A stretch of DNA of 64,000 nucleotides from Diploptera punctata (taxonomy: Eukaryota; Arthropoda; Insecta; Blattodea; Blaberidae). The number at the start of each line of letters is the position of its first letter. Positions within the stretch are counted from its first letter, which is position 1. The DNA lies in contig JASPKZ010003421.1 in assembly GCA_030220185.1 (NCBI GenBank), positions 1,400,001 to 1,464,000 of the forward strand, written 5' to 3'. The position numbers were made by a program, and so were the translations under genes. A model generated the notes under the pieces. That model was not told the origin of the DNA and did no database searches. It saw nothing but the letters and a program-made list of their open reading frames with translations. This document shows positions 30,967 to 42,480 of the stretch, one piece after another.

Positions 30967-31781
30967 CATAAGTAATGCCACGAGTGATTTCCAAATTATC
31001 GATAAATTCACGACTCACGAAATGAGGAGTGAATTTATCTAGAGAATTTGGAAATCAAGAGTGGCATTTGTTAGGACTATTTAACGAATAAAATTAAGCT
31101 GTTTACTCACAAATCATTATTTAAATATAGTTATTTTAAAATATTTACATATTTCATGTAAACGGCGATGTTTGAAAACAAATGAGAAACGATTTGTACG
31201 CTTCATTTGCTTCCTTTGTTCGTCACTGCAACCAGAACATATTATTTATTGCCAAAGGAACGCAATGTTTAAGAATGCACTCTAGTGGAGAAAAAATGAA
31301 ACACATCAAACTGTATATTTACTCTATGATGTAAATATGACAATTATATTTTTCTGGAATGTTATTACCTGGGAAAAAATACGTTTAATAAAGTGCAAAC
31401 AGTGTTTTTTTGTGATATAATCAATTGCGACAATTGTTTTTATATTAACTCCCACATGCGCTATGTGTTGACATTCATGCACTATAGGCCTATATACAAT
31501 CTGGTAGCCGTATTTTTTGGACGGTCAATCACTGCAAAATAATGGTATGACCTATTCAGAATGTTAAAAAGGAGGTGCTTTCTTTATTATGATAAACTTT
31601 AGTTGGTAAATTCTAGGCGAAACACGACTGTGATTGGTTGTAAATCAATAATTATTGAAATGTGATTGGTCATTGACTCCCATTTGGAGCATGAGTTAAA
31701 TAGTCTAGATAAATTCACTCGTCACTTCGCGACATCGTGAATTTATCGATAATTTGGAAATCACTCGTGGCATTACTTATG
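30967..31781 (+). mobile_element. Element T copy d, with 47-bp perfect terminal inverted repeats
   Basis: The fullest copy. Termini 30967-31013 and 31735-31781 are exact inverted repeats (start CATAAGTAATGCCACGAGTG; an inner AATTATCGATAAATT palindrome). Next come inverted GTGAATTTATCTAGA blocks and inner GACTATTTAAC/GTTAAATAGTC repeats, so the ends are multi-layered palindromes. The interior is non-coding, carries cassette 1, and shares AATGCACTCTAGTGGAGAAA and TTAGTTGGTAAATTCTAGGC with the other copies. The structure fits a non-autonomous DNA transposon. Superfamily and target duplication are not resolved. Confidence 0.75.
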
Positions 31782-32740
31782 ACAAATTTCGTGGCATTTG
31801 CCTTAAAGGAATATCAAACCGACGGGAATTGAATATGAAATTATTTACTTCATTAAAGTGGTTACTAAGAGTAGTCTATAGACGTGTATCGTTAATCATT
31901 GTAGAAATGTTAAAGGCCGCAATGTGGAAATTTCTCTTATTCTTGTAGTTGTAAAGTATAAAACGAAAACATGTTGTTAATGCTTTATAAGTATGAACCA
32001 CTTGTTAGCTCAAGTCATCACTGCCACTTGCGGTCGAAGACTCTTTTTTAAAACTTTAAATTATTCGCCATTAATTTTCGTTTAAGAGTTTACCACAAGA
32101 ACCACCAACATAACAACATAGAAGTCATAAAATTGCGCCTCTGCTTGTAAACATGTTGCAAGAAATGCGAAACTTCAGGGGTAACCATTCACTGTTTAAT
32201 AAATATTGTAATAATCTTGCTCTACGCGATTGTTTTGCATGCATTGTACACTCAGAGACATTAAAATCTATTGGATTTGGAATCACTGTACAATGGAATC
32301 GCTTACATAGGTTGAACCACGTGCTTACTTATCATCTAGTGTAGCCTACGTTATGCAGTTCAACACAAGCTATGAATGAAATAACGCAAAAAATGGAATC
32401 CAATATGAATGTCGTTGTCATACAGCGAATAGTCTATTTACTGTTTAGTTATTTACGTTTGTACGTTATTAGTCGGTACTTGCCCCAAGAACTGAATGTA
32501 CATACAGGTCACCAACTATAGCGAATGGATTATTTCATGTCAAATGTCAATAATCGTAAACATTAGCACTATTCTCAGATATCTCCCCTAACTATATATT
32601 TTAACATTTCCATTTAACCAAACTGATATTCATACTAATATATTTTAATATAAAATTCAATATTACAGTGAATGTACCTATACATAACTTTATTTATGTA
32701 ATAACTTTATTATATTACAAACAATACATATATGTAAATA
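31782..32740. other. Unassigned spacer
   Basis: No gene recognised in about 950 bp. Two short plus-strand frames (31754-31948, 32153-32344) lack recognisable domains; the first starts inside the element T terminal repeat. Confidence 0.3.
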
Positions 32741-32744
32741 AAAA

Positions 32745-32945
32745 GCGAACCCTCTTCTCATATCCGGCACAATACCAGCACTTTGGATGAGATGAGATGA
32801 AACCACTATTATTTGAGGTCTGTGATATACGAGGATATGCCGGTTGATTAGGCCCGTCCTTCTATTATAGGAGCAAATTTGAAATGAAACAAAATGGATG
32901 ACATGAGTACCGAGATATAGTGGAATGAAGCCCTTGCGAGGGGAA
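32745..32945 (-). mobile_element. SINE-F-like fragment, decayed
   Basis: Contains GGATGAGATGAGATGAA, ATGCCGGTTGATTAGGC and CAAAATGGATGACATGAG in reverse order relative to CATCTCATCTCA, GGTGATCGACCGGCAT and CTCATCCATTTAG at 48000-48140. Ends are undefined. Confidence 0.4.
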
Positions 32946-33067
32946 AATGGGACAAGCTCTGAATATATTACAATTCATTGTTTTATTTAAAATTTTAAGT
33001 TACTATATCTCGGAGACTATAAAACTTAAAAAAAACACCAATTTTCACACTTATAAAAGTAAAAAAG

Positions 33068-33068
33068 G

Positions 33069-33139
<71 letters not shown>
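33068..33139. repeat. (AC)n(AT)n microsatellite
   Basis: About 18 bp AC then about 50 bp AT repeats. Confidence 0.95.
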
Positions 33140-33141
<2 letters not shown>

Positions 33142-33164
33142 GGATTTCCTAGTACAAGGAAATA

Positions 33165-33372
33165 AATGTACAGTGGCATTTTGCAAGGTCTCAACTAGGA
33201 AACCCCGCGGGGCAGAAAAGTCAAGTGCTTCTTCAATAGTCCCGCCTTATCTGCCGTGAAATAATCCGCTCACTATAGTTCGGAGATAATCTGCCGTGAA
33301 ATAATCCGCTCACTATAGTTCCGAGATAATCTGCCGTGAAATAATCCCCTCACTATCCTAGTTCGGAGATAC
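33165..33372. repeat. Dispersed repeat with three tandem 40-bp units
   Basis: The unit AATCTGCCGTGAAATAATCC followed by GCTCACTATAGTTCGGAGAT is repeated three times (about 33252-33372), the third with a 4-6 bp insertion. The preceding AAGGTCTCAACTAGG and TGCTTCTTCAATAGTCCCGC are shared with 41425-41550, where only one decayed unit exists. The tandem array was therefore amplified locally within one copy of a dispersed repeat. Confidence 0.75.
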
Positions 33373-33900
33373 CGTTTAGTTAGTTCAGAGCTACCAGAAA
33401 TCATAACTACAAACGATAATGATACCGATGTTCAAATCATCGTTCTCTGATTATATTCTCAAAAAGTTTGATATCTTTGAGTATACCACAAATTATTTTT
33501 ATCCAATTCTTGTTTGTAGAGACACTGTGACATACACATATAGAATCATTCGCTGTATCTTGCACACAGTGAATTTATCATTTTGTGTTTTTTACGTGTT
33601 CTCTCTGAATAATGTTATTGGAACTATTAGACAGCGATTACGATTCAATTGGGGTTGGTAATAAAATTCCATTCTGAGTGTTTCCTTTGATGACTGAGAA
33701 AAACCAAAAAAAGTGCCCTTTGTTCCATTATTACCACTAAATCAAGAGATTAGGCCTAGGCTCCTCCATACAACTAGGCTGTATAAAAATCTAAATCCAT
33801 TATTAGGCATATAACCATTATTTAAAATGTATTTACAACGCTGTATTAGTCACAGCATACTTCACCCTGCTGTTGAAAATTACCACTTAGTACTTCTTTT
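33373..33900. other. Unassigned spacer
   Basis: No gene recognised. An 80-codon plus-strand frame (33419-33661) has no family resemblance. Confidence 0.3.
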
Positions 33901-33903
33901 TTT

Positions 33904-33988
33904 TATGGCGCGACATGCCTACCAACTGGCATTGGCCTCACAACCACATCTGACATTTACAGAGGTGTATAATCATCCACCACCCTAG

Positions 33989-33990
<2 letters not shown>
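33904..33990 (-). mobile_element. SINE-E 3' fragment
   Basis: ATGGCGCGACATGCCTACCA, GGCATTGGCCTC and ATAATCATCCACCACCC match the 3' end of SINE-E in reverse. It is 5'-truncated and meets an (ATT)n run. Confidence 0.55.
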
Positions 33991-34044
<54 letters not shown>

Positions 34045-34045
34045 C
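33990..34045. repeat. (ATT)n microsatellite
   Basis: About 55 bp of ATT repeats. Confidence 0.95.
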
Positions 34046-34133
34046 AATATTAACATGTTTTGTTCTTTCCTTGTCAACTCTTATATTGTGGATTTTACGT
34101 TTTTTAATGTAGGCCTATTATTTATAAAATTGT

Positions 34134-34542
34134 CGGCCGCGGTGGACTAGTGGTTATGCTCCTTGCTTCTGGTCCCGCGGGTCGCGGGTTCAAACCCGGC
34201 CGGGGTCGATGGAGTTTTCTAGGATGGAAAAAAGTCCAAGGAGCAAGTCCTCCGGGAGGGACTTTAAGCCGTAGGTCCCGAGTCTGAAGATTTTCAGGCT
34301 CGTTAAAGATCCTTAAGCCTGAATGAAAAGGCCTCTAAGCAAAATTTACCGAATTTTCCCTTCCTAGTACTACCTTGGTTTCCTAGATGTCAGTATGAGG
34401 CGGAACGCCGACCACGTACCACTCAAATGACATCTATACGAAAACAAGTGTAACGAAATAAGTATGGTTCAAATTCTTCCCTGTAGGGGGAGAGCACCTA
34501 AATCTCTGTTAAGGCAAACATGGGCTTACAAGAAGAAGATTA
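34134..34542 (+). mobile_element. SINE-D copy 2, with target duplication
   Basis: Full-length SINE-D with both promoter boxes and an AAGAAGAAG end. The 10-bp direct repeat ATAAAATTGT occurs at 34124-34133 and 34543-34552, a target-site duplication. Confidence 0.88.
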
Positions 34543-34667
34543 ATAAAATTGTAGGTAATTGATAATTGTTATTATATGTATCTATAATTTAATCCTGGTG
34601 TAGTGGACATACAAAGTCATTCATTTCACTAGTAGGTCTTAACTCCAACAGGTAAAATAAATAAATA

Positions 34668-34671
34668 CATA

Positions 34672-34710
<39 letters not shown>
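34668..34710. repeat. (TA)n microsatellite
   Basis: About 40 bp of TA repeats between SINE-D copy 2 and a decayed SINE-E. Confidence 0.95.
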
Positions 34711-34711
<1 letters not shown>

Positions 34712-35000
34712 CATACGGGTGGCATTGTGATCACCGTATCGAGATCTCTAGCCGTTATAACTGGTTTTCTCAACCTGCAGTAGTACGTTTTGTAACTACT
34801 CAAATTCTTCAAGATTCTGGGTGGACGCAGGACCTATATTGGCCAAAATTCCTTGAGAAAAAACTTTAACATTTCACCCCTAATAATTCATCATTAATAT
34901 TTTTAAACAATACATTAATTAATTCAATAGCTCCAAAAAATTGAGATTACCCATAGCTCTGTACCTAGAGCCTTAAATCTCTCGGCTACTACGCGGGACT
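34712..35000 (-). mobile_element. SINE-E copy 3, decayed
   Basis: Minus strand: GTCCCGCGTAGTAGCCGAGA, TTTAAGGCTC, then TTTTCTCAAGGAATTTTGGC and a GGTTGAGAAAACCAG block. It matches SINE-E with many substitutions and an internal AT-rich insertion near 34880-34940. Confidence 0.6.
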
Positions 35001-36879
35001 CATACATCACATTACCCAAATAAATTATTTACCCACTTTTTTAACTCTGCTCCGATAATAGATTATATTTCACGTTTAATTTCAGTTTTTAGTTTTTTAT
35101 ACTATATAGTTATTACTTAGAAAATTTTGACTAGCTATCTCTGTAAAGGCTTCAATCTGATTAGGACTTAGTTCCCCATATCACCCTATACATTTTTCTT
35201 TCGGTATAGGTCTGAAATAAGATCCGCTGAGCTAACTGGCTGCAACTGGGTAGCTTCTTGATATGAGAAGTAACAAAATCTCACTAAGAAAACAAAGTTT
35301 AAGAGACTGCGTCACGCTAACCACGCGACCCTCTGTTGGCCTACTGTTGTTTGCTAGTCAGTGGCAGCAACTACTTCAGTCGGTCTTGGCTTTCAGAACT
35401 CTCGTGCCACTTATTATTTTTATTAATTTGGAAAAATATACCTTTAATTTAAATAGTCTGGTAGCTTTGTAGGTCGATCCACTAAATAATTTAATTTCCT
35501 GTGTTACTTAGTAATATTTTAATATTCTCTTCTAATGTTCGGAACTTCATCTGATGACATTGTTGAAAACCGCCACTTCCCGCAGTAACTCACGCCTAAC
35601 AGCGCCTAGGTAAATTATTTTCTACTCTCTTTATTTTTTTGTATTCAATTATTCTCTGTCGACGAAACGAGCAAGAAATAATTTGCCTAAGCCTGAAGTT
35701 TAGACCGATTTCACCCCAAGCAAAATATTTGTTACATATTTCAAAAAGAGGTTTAATGTGCCCTAATATCAATCTGGAGATGAACAAATGCTGAAAAACA
35801 TTTATTTCATAGATGTACGGGATCGAACTCGGGTCATTTAGCCTGCAGTCAGATCCTTGCCGCTTGAACTACACGGACCAATTGTCATATTTTAAGCTTT
35901 ATAATGATGTTTATAGTAATAATAAATTTATAAAGAAAATGTATAGGGCCTATCCCTTAAAACATCTTTTTTACAATATACAATTAACTGCATTACTGTT
36001 TCGTTATATATGTTTTTGAAAAAAATCTTCTAATTGCATCTTTGTGGAACAAATTAATGCATTCCATATGTTAGCACATGTAAAAACTATATTTTATTCA
36101 ATCTGATACATGAAGACTTTGTTTACATGTTTATCTTTAACAAAATTAGCTCATTAAAGAAACGTAAAAGCTGGATTTGTTTTAAAATAATTAACTATTT
36201 TTGTACAACTATATTTCATATAGCAACAAAGTATTTTAATTATATTTATACATATTTTAATTAAATTAAACTTATTATAAAATGCAAAATAATTTGAAAT
36301 ATTTGCAGAACTGCCCAACTAAGTTTAAATGTCGTATATTGTAACATGAGTGATATTTTGCTGGTGTGCTTTAAAAAAAATAAAACTAACTTGTTTGACA
36401 GAGATGACTGGGCCACGGATTTGTATGTAAATATATTTTTTTCCTAATATTTACACCCAAAAAACAAAGTCAAATATCTCGATCGAGGTCCAATAATGCA
36501 CATTTAAAATTTTATTGAACATAAAAACGCGTATTTTTTAAAAAGGGCATTTGAATAAATATTATTTCAACTCTTTTTTTTAAACATTCATATTTTAGTA
36601 CTTTTCAGATGTTGTATTTTTGATAATGTCTCTGTAAGTGCATATTTTAGTAAATTACAACACGAAAGTTATCTAAAAAATCATTAGCCTTACTACTTGG
36701 TTTCTAATAATTCGGTTTCACATGCCAGAACGTTGTAGACATTTCATAAAAAACTATGTAAATTCTGTATTATGTATTTGTTTCTCTTTGAACTTTGTCT
36801 GAGCACGAGCTATTGCTCATTCGGAAATATTTGAAATGTATGTATGTACTAAGATCACAGAATACTCAAACACATGTTA
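35001..36879. other. Unassigned, with one tRNA-like segment
   Basis: About 1.9 kb without a recognisable gene. At 35815-35882, minus strand, TTGGTCCGTGTAGTTCAAGC and GAGTTCGATCCC resemble A and B boxes of a tRNA-derived SINE head. I see no body copies elsewhere. The region 36000-36850 is very AT-rich. Confidence 0.35.
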
Positions 36880-36990
36880 AGATATCAACCTGCAGGAAGA
36901 AGAAGACCAGGACGTCCACTCAAAAGACTTTTGGATTGTGTTTCTCTTGAGGCCGAAACAGGTCAACAAATGGCCTAAATTCGTGAATGT
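36880..36990 (+). pseudogene. LINE C-terminal tail fragment
   Basis: Translates as RYQPAGRRRPGRPLKRLLDC, then VSLEAETGQQM and a stop: the basic GRR-GRP end typical of LINE C-termini. Only this tail remains, adjacent to element T copy e. Confidence 0.6.
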
Positions 36991-36998
36991 ATTATGAT

Positions 36999-37691
36999 GA
37001 CTATTTAACTCAATGGCCAATCACGTTTCAATGATTTCTGTTTTACAACCAATCAGAGTCGTGTTTCACGAAATATTTATCAGTGTTATAATTACCATAT
37101 TAAAGAAGGTTACTCCTTTTTAATATTCTGAACAGGTCTGACCATTATTTTGCAGTGACTGAGCCCATGAGAAATACGGCTACCAGATTGTATATATAGT
37201 GCATGAATGTCAACACATGCCGCATGCGGGAGTTAATATAAAAACATTTGTAGCAATTAATTATACCACCAAAAAAAGAAACCACTGTTTGCACTTTCTT
37301 AAATGTATTTTTTTCCCAGGTAACAATCCAGAAAAATATAATTGTCATATTTACATCATACGACATCAGAAATGAATTAATATACAGTTTGATGTGTTTC
37401 ATTTTTTCTCCACTAGAGAGCATTCTTACAATATTGCGTTCCTTTGGCAATAAATAGTATGATCTGGTTGCAGTGATAAACAAAAGAAGCAAATGAAGCA
37501 TAAGTTACCTATCGCTTCTCATTTGTTTTCAAACATCGCCGTTTACATTAAATATATAAATATTTTAAAATACTATAGTTAAATAATGATTTGTGAGTAA
37601 ACAGCTTAATTTTATTCGTTAAATAGTCCTAACAAATGCCACTCTTGATTTCCAAATTCTCCAGATAAATTCACTCGTGGCATTACTTATG
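36999..37691 (-). mobile_element. Element T copy e (cassette 1)
   Basis: Reverse copy from GACTATTTAACTC to CACTCGTGGCATTACTTATG. It contains cassette 1 (GTATATATAGTGCATGAATG, then TCAACACATGCC), CACTGTTTGCACTTTC, TCCACTAGAGAGCATTCTTA and the GTAAACAGCTTAATTTTATT block. Terminal palindromes are partial: only GATAAATTCACTCG remains of the long terminus. Confidence 0.8.
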
Positions 37692-37990
37692 ATGATGATA
37701 TGTATGTACTATGCAATTTTCTTCATGGTGTAAATTGGTTCCTATTCAACATATTAGATATTTTCTAATTGGTTAAATGAGAGTTTTAATTACTATCACT
37801 GCCAATTACAATAAATTTTACTTTATCTATTTAAGCAATGTACTATAAAATAATATTTTATAAGTTTACTCAACAATGATTATTTTTATGATTAATTATT
37901 TAGAACTTTATCTATGTGATGTTTTTACGAAAAATATTTTAATTATTGAGATGCTATTTTTATCCCATAAACAAATTTATAAGAAATATA

Positions 37991-38377
37991 GTCCACCGCT
38001 GTGTCTCGCGGTAGCGTGCTGCCTTGTCACGCAGCGGGCCCGGGTTCGATCCCGGTCGGGACAGTTTCCTGGGTGAGGCTTTTATCGGGGTTCTTCCTTA
38101 TCTGTAAGACAAATGTCAGGAAAGTTTAAGGTCCAAACGGTCCCGAACATCATAGGGCCATCGCAGTCATCATCATTCATATTCATCTTAGATTTAGCTT
38201 AGGATTAAGGACTCTCCTGGCGCGCCATTATCATCATCATCATCCCATCACATAATCGGGGCAACGTAACCCAGCATTCCAGGCGCCCCAACCTCAGAAG
38301 TGAGTTACAATTACGCCAATGCCAGGACAGACCATCAGAAATGTCCAAAAAGGACAACCTGGGGCATTAAAAAAAAA
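37991..38377 (+). mobile_element. SINE-B reference copy, with target duplication
   Basis: The head is the same as SINE-A: GTCCACCGCTGTG, CGGTAGCGTGCTGCC and GGGTTCGATCCCGGTCGGG (B box). The first ~170 bp of body are shared, then the tail differs: CATCTTAGATTTAGCTTAGG, GGCGCGCCATTATC, CAGGCGCCCCAACCTCAGAA and CCATCAGAAATGTCC, ending in poly(A). The 9-bp repeat AAGAAATAT flanks it (37981-37989, 38377-38385). Confidence 0.88.
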
Positions 38378-38810
38378 AGAAATATTTAGTTTATATTTTA
38401 AGTTAAAATTTATAAACTAAATGTTTTTAGAGCATTAAATCGTTAATTTTAATTTAAGATATATACCTAAATGTCCTACTTTAATTATATTAGTCTCAAA
38501 GGCCGGGATAGGTTAGAAGGGTGTCACTAGTATAGCGAGCGGAAAAACATAAGACCAATCTTGTAGCGTACAGCCGCAAAATATGAAAAATGTAGTACTA
38601 TACGTGAAATTAATTTGACACTTTTACTTTACGAAACTTAATCACTTTGTTTAATTATAATCTGCCTAGCTTGATTATGCAGTACTTCCCACTTCACTCG
38701 CGGCATGACAGTTTAACCAAACGTCACCATACACACGAACTAGGTATATTTTAGAAATAATTATGTTCATAATCGTAAAGGTCCTAATAAGGTTGGATTT
38801 ATTGGTATTT
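38378..38810. other. Unassigned spacer
   Basis: No feature recognised. Confidence 0.25.
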
Positions 38811-38821
38811 TACAACATTCC

Positions 38822-39212
38822 GCGGTGGGCTAGTGGTTATGTTCCTTGCCTCTGGTCCCGAGGGTCGCGGGTTCAAACCCGGCCGGGGTCAATGGACTTT
38901 TAGGATGCAAAAATCCAAGGATCAAGTCCTCCGGGAGGGACTTTAAGCCGTGGGTCCCGAGTCTGAAGATTTTCAAGCGCGTAAAAGATCCTTAAGCCTG
39001 AATGAAAAGGCCTCTAAGCAAAATTTACCGACTTTTCCCGTCCTAGTACTACCTTGGTTTCCTAGATGTCAGTACGAGGCGGAAAGCTGACCACGGACCA
39101 CTGAAATGATATCTATATGGAAACAAGTGTAATTAAATTAGTATGGTTCAAATTCTTCCCTGTAGGGGGAGAGCGCCTAAATCTCTGTTAAGGGAAACAT
39201 GAGCTTACAAGA
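38822..39212 (+). mobile_element. SINE-D copy 3, with target duplication
   Basis: Full-length SINE-D with TAGTGGTTATG and GGGTTCAAACCCGG boxes. The 11-bp direct repeat TACAACATTCC flanks it (38811-38821, 39213-39223). Confidence 0.9.
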
Positions 39213-39429
39213 TACAACATTCCAGAGATACAATTAAGTGGTTTAAGAAAATAATAGTTCCTTTAACTTCGAATTCTATTTCTAATTTTAGGACCTATAA
39301 TTAGTTATTTTTTATCTTTATTTTTATGAATAATTTTTCCCGAATACTTATAACATAGACTTGATGTCGAAAATTATAGTTCCGAAACACGCCAATACTT
39401 ACCCGGCTTTTATAGACTTATAACTAAAT

Positions 39430-40370
39430 CACTGGCTTTATCGAACACATAGATTCATAGGCGCGCGGATATAAGCTCATCATACATCCCTATCCTGAGG
39501 TAATGTTTCACAATCATTCCCTGTATAATCAACTTCCCTCAAATCATGGTTAATGTTATTCTCCCATCTCATTATTGATCTAACAACTGGGCGTTTTCCT
39601 CTGGTTTTCCTACAAGAAGAAATGTCCACGCCACTCTTTAATTCACCATTCGTGCCACATGCCCTGCCCATTGCAGTCTACGACATCTAACTGTTTCTAT
39701 TATATTTTGTTTTTTATAAATATCATGTAGCTCACTGTTTTGAAGTCTTCTCCACTCGCCTGTCTGTTCATCTCTCTTTGGTCTAATATTTTTTTCCTAA
39801 GAACTTTATTCTCAAATACTCGTAATCTTCTTTCTTCCCTTAAAGTAAAAGTCCATGTTTCGCATACATATAATATAAATGGGATATATTTATATTTTTT
39901 AGTTTAATTTATTTAGAGAAGTTGGGACGACAAGAGCCCCTGTGATGCATAATAGCATGCATTTCCAGAATTTAGTCAATATTTAATTTATTTGTGCGTA
40001 TCATTCATATTTGTAATTATTGTTGCTAGATATTTGAATTCAGCCACTTCTTCAAAATTTCCCTCATATTTAATTAATTCTCCATTTCCATTGTATAATG
40101 CATTTTTACCTGTGAACATATATTTAGTTTTACTGATTTTACTTCCAGTCCCAATTTCTTAGTATTACTCAATATAGTGCGCTTGTTGGCCCTTAGTATA
40201 TCCTCACTATCACCTAATAATACTGCTTCATCAGTATAAACTAATATCGTATTAATACCATTGACTTGTAGGCCGTTTTCATCCTCTAAAGATTTCATGA
40301 CATGTAGTCTAATACCATGACTAAATAAATAAACATACATTGGCTCTTTGTTAATGTGACGTTCAGGGTT
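39430..40370 (-). pseudogene. LINE-A reverse transcriptase to 3' end
   Basis: Minus strand from 40370: a YLFSHGIRLHVMKSLEDENG segment, then VYTDEAVLLGDSEDILRANK, the catalytic loop with YTDE in place of YADD, then TKKLGLEVKSVKLN. Further down are the FEEVAEFKYL-type block, LREERRLRVFENKV-like, and the KTRGKRPVVRSIMRWENNIN, then HDLREVDYTGND end. About 40 bp are deleted near 39620. Stops and shifts are numerous. Confidence 0.75.
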
Positions 40371-40489
40371 GATTAAAATATATGTATATTTGATAAAACA
40401 TTTTCTTGAAGAATTTGGAGCTAGTATATTAATTAATTTATTGTTTCAAAAATATTAGTAATTGTTTGTTAGTGGTGATATGTAGTCAC

Positions 40490-40629
40490 TCCATGTCATA
40501 TACCATCTCCACTTCTCGCAACTGGAATTCCCTACCAGAAGAAATAAGGGGCTGCCGGACATTGGCATCTTTTAAAAGAAATCTAAATTTATATTTGCTC
40601 TAAACTCGACTTCATTATTATCCAGTGTA

Positions 40630-40691
<62 letters not shown>

Positions 40692-40725
40692 TAATTGGTG
40701 TTTCCCGTATAATGTATCATATTTA

Positions 40726-40779
<54 letters not shown>

Positions 40780-40966
40780 CGTATCGTTATTGTTATTACC
40801 CTATAAAATGTTGTTTGTACATGACATTTACATTGCTACATTTATTGTATCTTTAACTGTTTATATTTAGTATAGTGTATATCTATATTTGTCGAATATT
40901 TATTTGTATTTGTGCTGGTTGAGTGGAAGAGAGGGCCTTATGGCCTTAACTCTGCCAGAATAAATA

Positions 40967-41012
<46 letters not shown>
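40490..41012 (+). pseudogene. LINE-C 3' end with (TTA)n tail
   Basis: The frame SRNWNSLPEEIRGCRTLASF, then KRNLNLYLL and stop, is the jockey/CR1-like C-terminus, matching SARSWNLLPQDIRGCRTLGT at 60318-60625. The 3' region follows with (TA)n (40630-40690) and (TTA)n (40721-40780) insertions, GGTTGAGTGGAAGAGAGGGC, CTTAACTCTGCCAG, AATAAA and a terminal (TTA)n (40972-41012). Confidence 0.75.
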
Positions 41013-41013
<1 letters not shown>

Positions 41014-41038
41014 GTCAGCCGACAAACACTAACCATAC

Positions 41039-41351
41039 CCATCCATAGTAATTCTGCCCAAGGGCAGGTCTGTCACTGCAATCATAGCATTTTCATGCTA
41101 TGCTTTGCAGCTTTACTAGGGAATTATAGGTGTGGTAGCTTCCACACCGGTGAAGAATGATGATGATAATGCTAAAGATGATGGCCGGGTGATTTTCGGG
41201 GAACGTTGGGCCCTAAGCTTCCTGACATCTGTCTTAAAGGTGAGGGAAAACCCCGAAAAAACCTCACCCAGGAACCTGTCTCGACCGGAAATCGAACCCG
41301 GCCCCGCTGCGTGACAAGGCAGCGTGCTACCTCGAGACCACAGCGGTGGAC
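41039..41351 (-). mobile_element. SINE-A copy 3
   Basis: Full-length minus-strand SINE-A with CCATGCTATG-type hairpin, GATGATGATAA segment, CTCACCTTTAAGACAG and the GGGTTCGATTTCC B box. A short internal loss removes the GTTGCTTTCC part of the tail. The target duplication is not clear (ACCATA on both sides). Confidence 0.85.
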
Positions 41352-42343
41352 AGTGACCATATGTATATAGTTTATATAAGCGTATGTTATTTGTTTGTGT
41401 TGTAACATGTGAGTTACATTACAAATTTACAGAGTGACGTGTTGCGAGGTCTCAACTAGGCAACCTCGAACTGCTATTGGTAATTGCTTCTTCAACAATG
41501 CCGCCTTATCTGCGTGAAATATTCCACTCACTTTATCAATATTGTAACATGTGAGCTACAATACAAATGTGTAACAAAAGGGAGATTACGCAGATTATGC
41601 TGAGATATGCTGATTCTGAAAGATACACATTAAGCAGTTATATGCATTCTGAGCGTTTCTAGTTCTCTCCAAACGTATAAGTTTGTGAAACGTGTCCGCC
41701 AAGTTTTGTTCATTTGTTTTCTTGTGGAAGTTTGTGTTTTGTTTGGATTAAGCAGCAACACTGGCACACTCTGCTGGAGCTCGTGTTAATTACGAGCTGA
41801 GTAAAACGGAAATTAAGTTGCCGAGAGATCTTGTTAGTGTGACGTCACTCCGCGGATTATTTAGCTTTTAATTTCTTCTGCTTATTTTCATGTACATAAC
41901 ATTTAGAGAAACTATTGTTATCGTGGGTGTAAGTAGCAGTATTTTCAGAAAATAAACAATTTCCTAGGCTCAATCTGAAATGTTTTTTTTTTTCTCTCGT
42001 AAGAAAGTTAAACATTGGTTCTCTTTATGCAATTGCCAGTACTGGAACTGTAGCTCTTCTTCTGAACACTGTTTACATTTTATTAATTACCTAAACCAAG
42101 TTGACAGTTATTTAAGATTTGTTTTTTTAAGATTATCTAGAATTAGATTAGTTTTTTAAGTGTTTACTTTATTATAAATGAATTTAGACTAATTTTTTTT
42201 TCTCCCCGGAAGGAGCCTGGAGGCTTCAGTCTTAATTCATGAGTGCTAAATTGCACTTCTTTTCTACATTTTATTATGCGCTATATTTTATATGTACTGG
42301 TTATTGTTAATATATTTTTATGAACTCCCAATTGTAATGGATT
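41352..42343. other. Unassigned, with a dispersed repeat piece
   Basis: The part at 41425-41550 matches 33165-33290 (GAGGTCTCAACTAGG; TTCTTCAACAATGCCGCC), a single-unit copy of that repeat. From 41550 to 42343 nothing is recognised. Confidence 0.45.
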
Positions 42344-42358
42344 GTTATAGAGGATGTG

Positions 42359-42480
42359 GAAAGCAAACGGGAAGCTACCACACCTATAATTCCCTAGTAA
42401 AGCTGCAAAGCATAGCATGAAAATGCTATGACTGCAGTGAAAGACCTGCCCTCGGGCAGAATTACTATGAATGGATGGAT
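42359..42480 (+). mobile_element. SINE-A, 5'-truncated copy 4, with 15-bp target duplication
   Basis: Only the tail is present (GAAAGCAAACGGGAAGCTAC, the CATAGCATGAAAATGCTATG hairpin, GGGCAGAATTACTATGAATG and GATG repeats). An exact 15-bp repeat GTTATAGAGGATGTG lies at 42344-42358 and 42481-42495. 5' truncation with a target duplication is the hallmark of target-primed reverse transcription. Confidence 0.92.

Noticed and set aside
30806..31948. Two frames sharing EITRGITY at their starts
   Set aside because: The shared peptide is just the element T terminal inverted repeat read on each strand.
33068..33139. CRISPR-like or regulatory repeat array
   Set aside because: It is a plain (AC)n(AT)n microsatellite; no spacer-repeat pattern occurs anywhere in the window, and the genome is eukaryotic.
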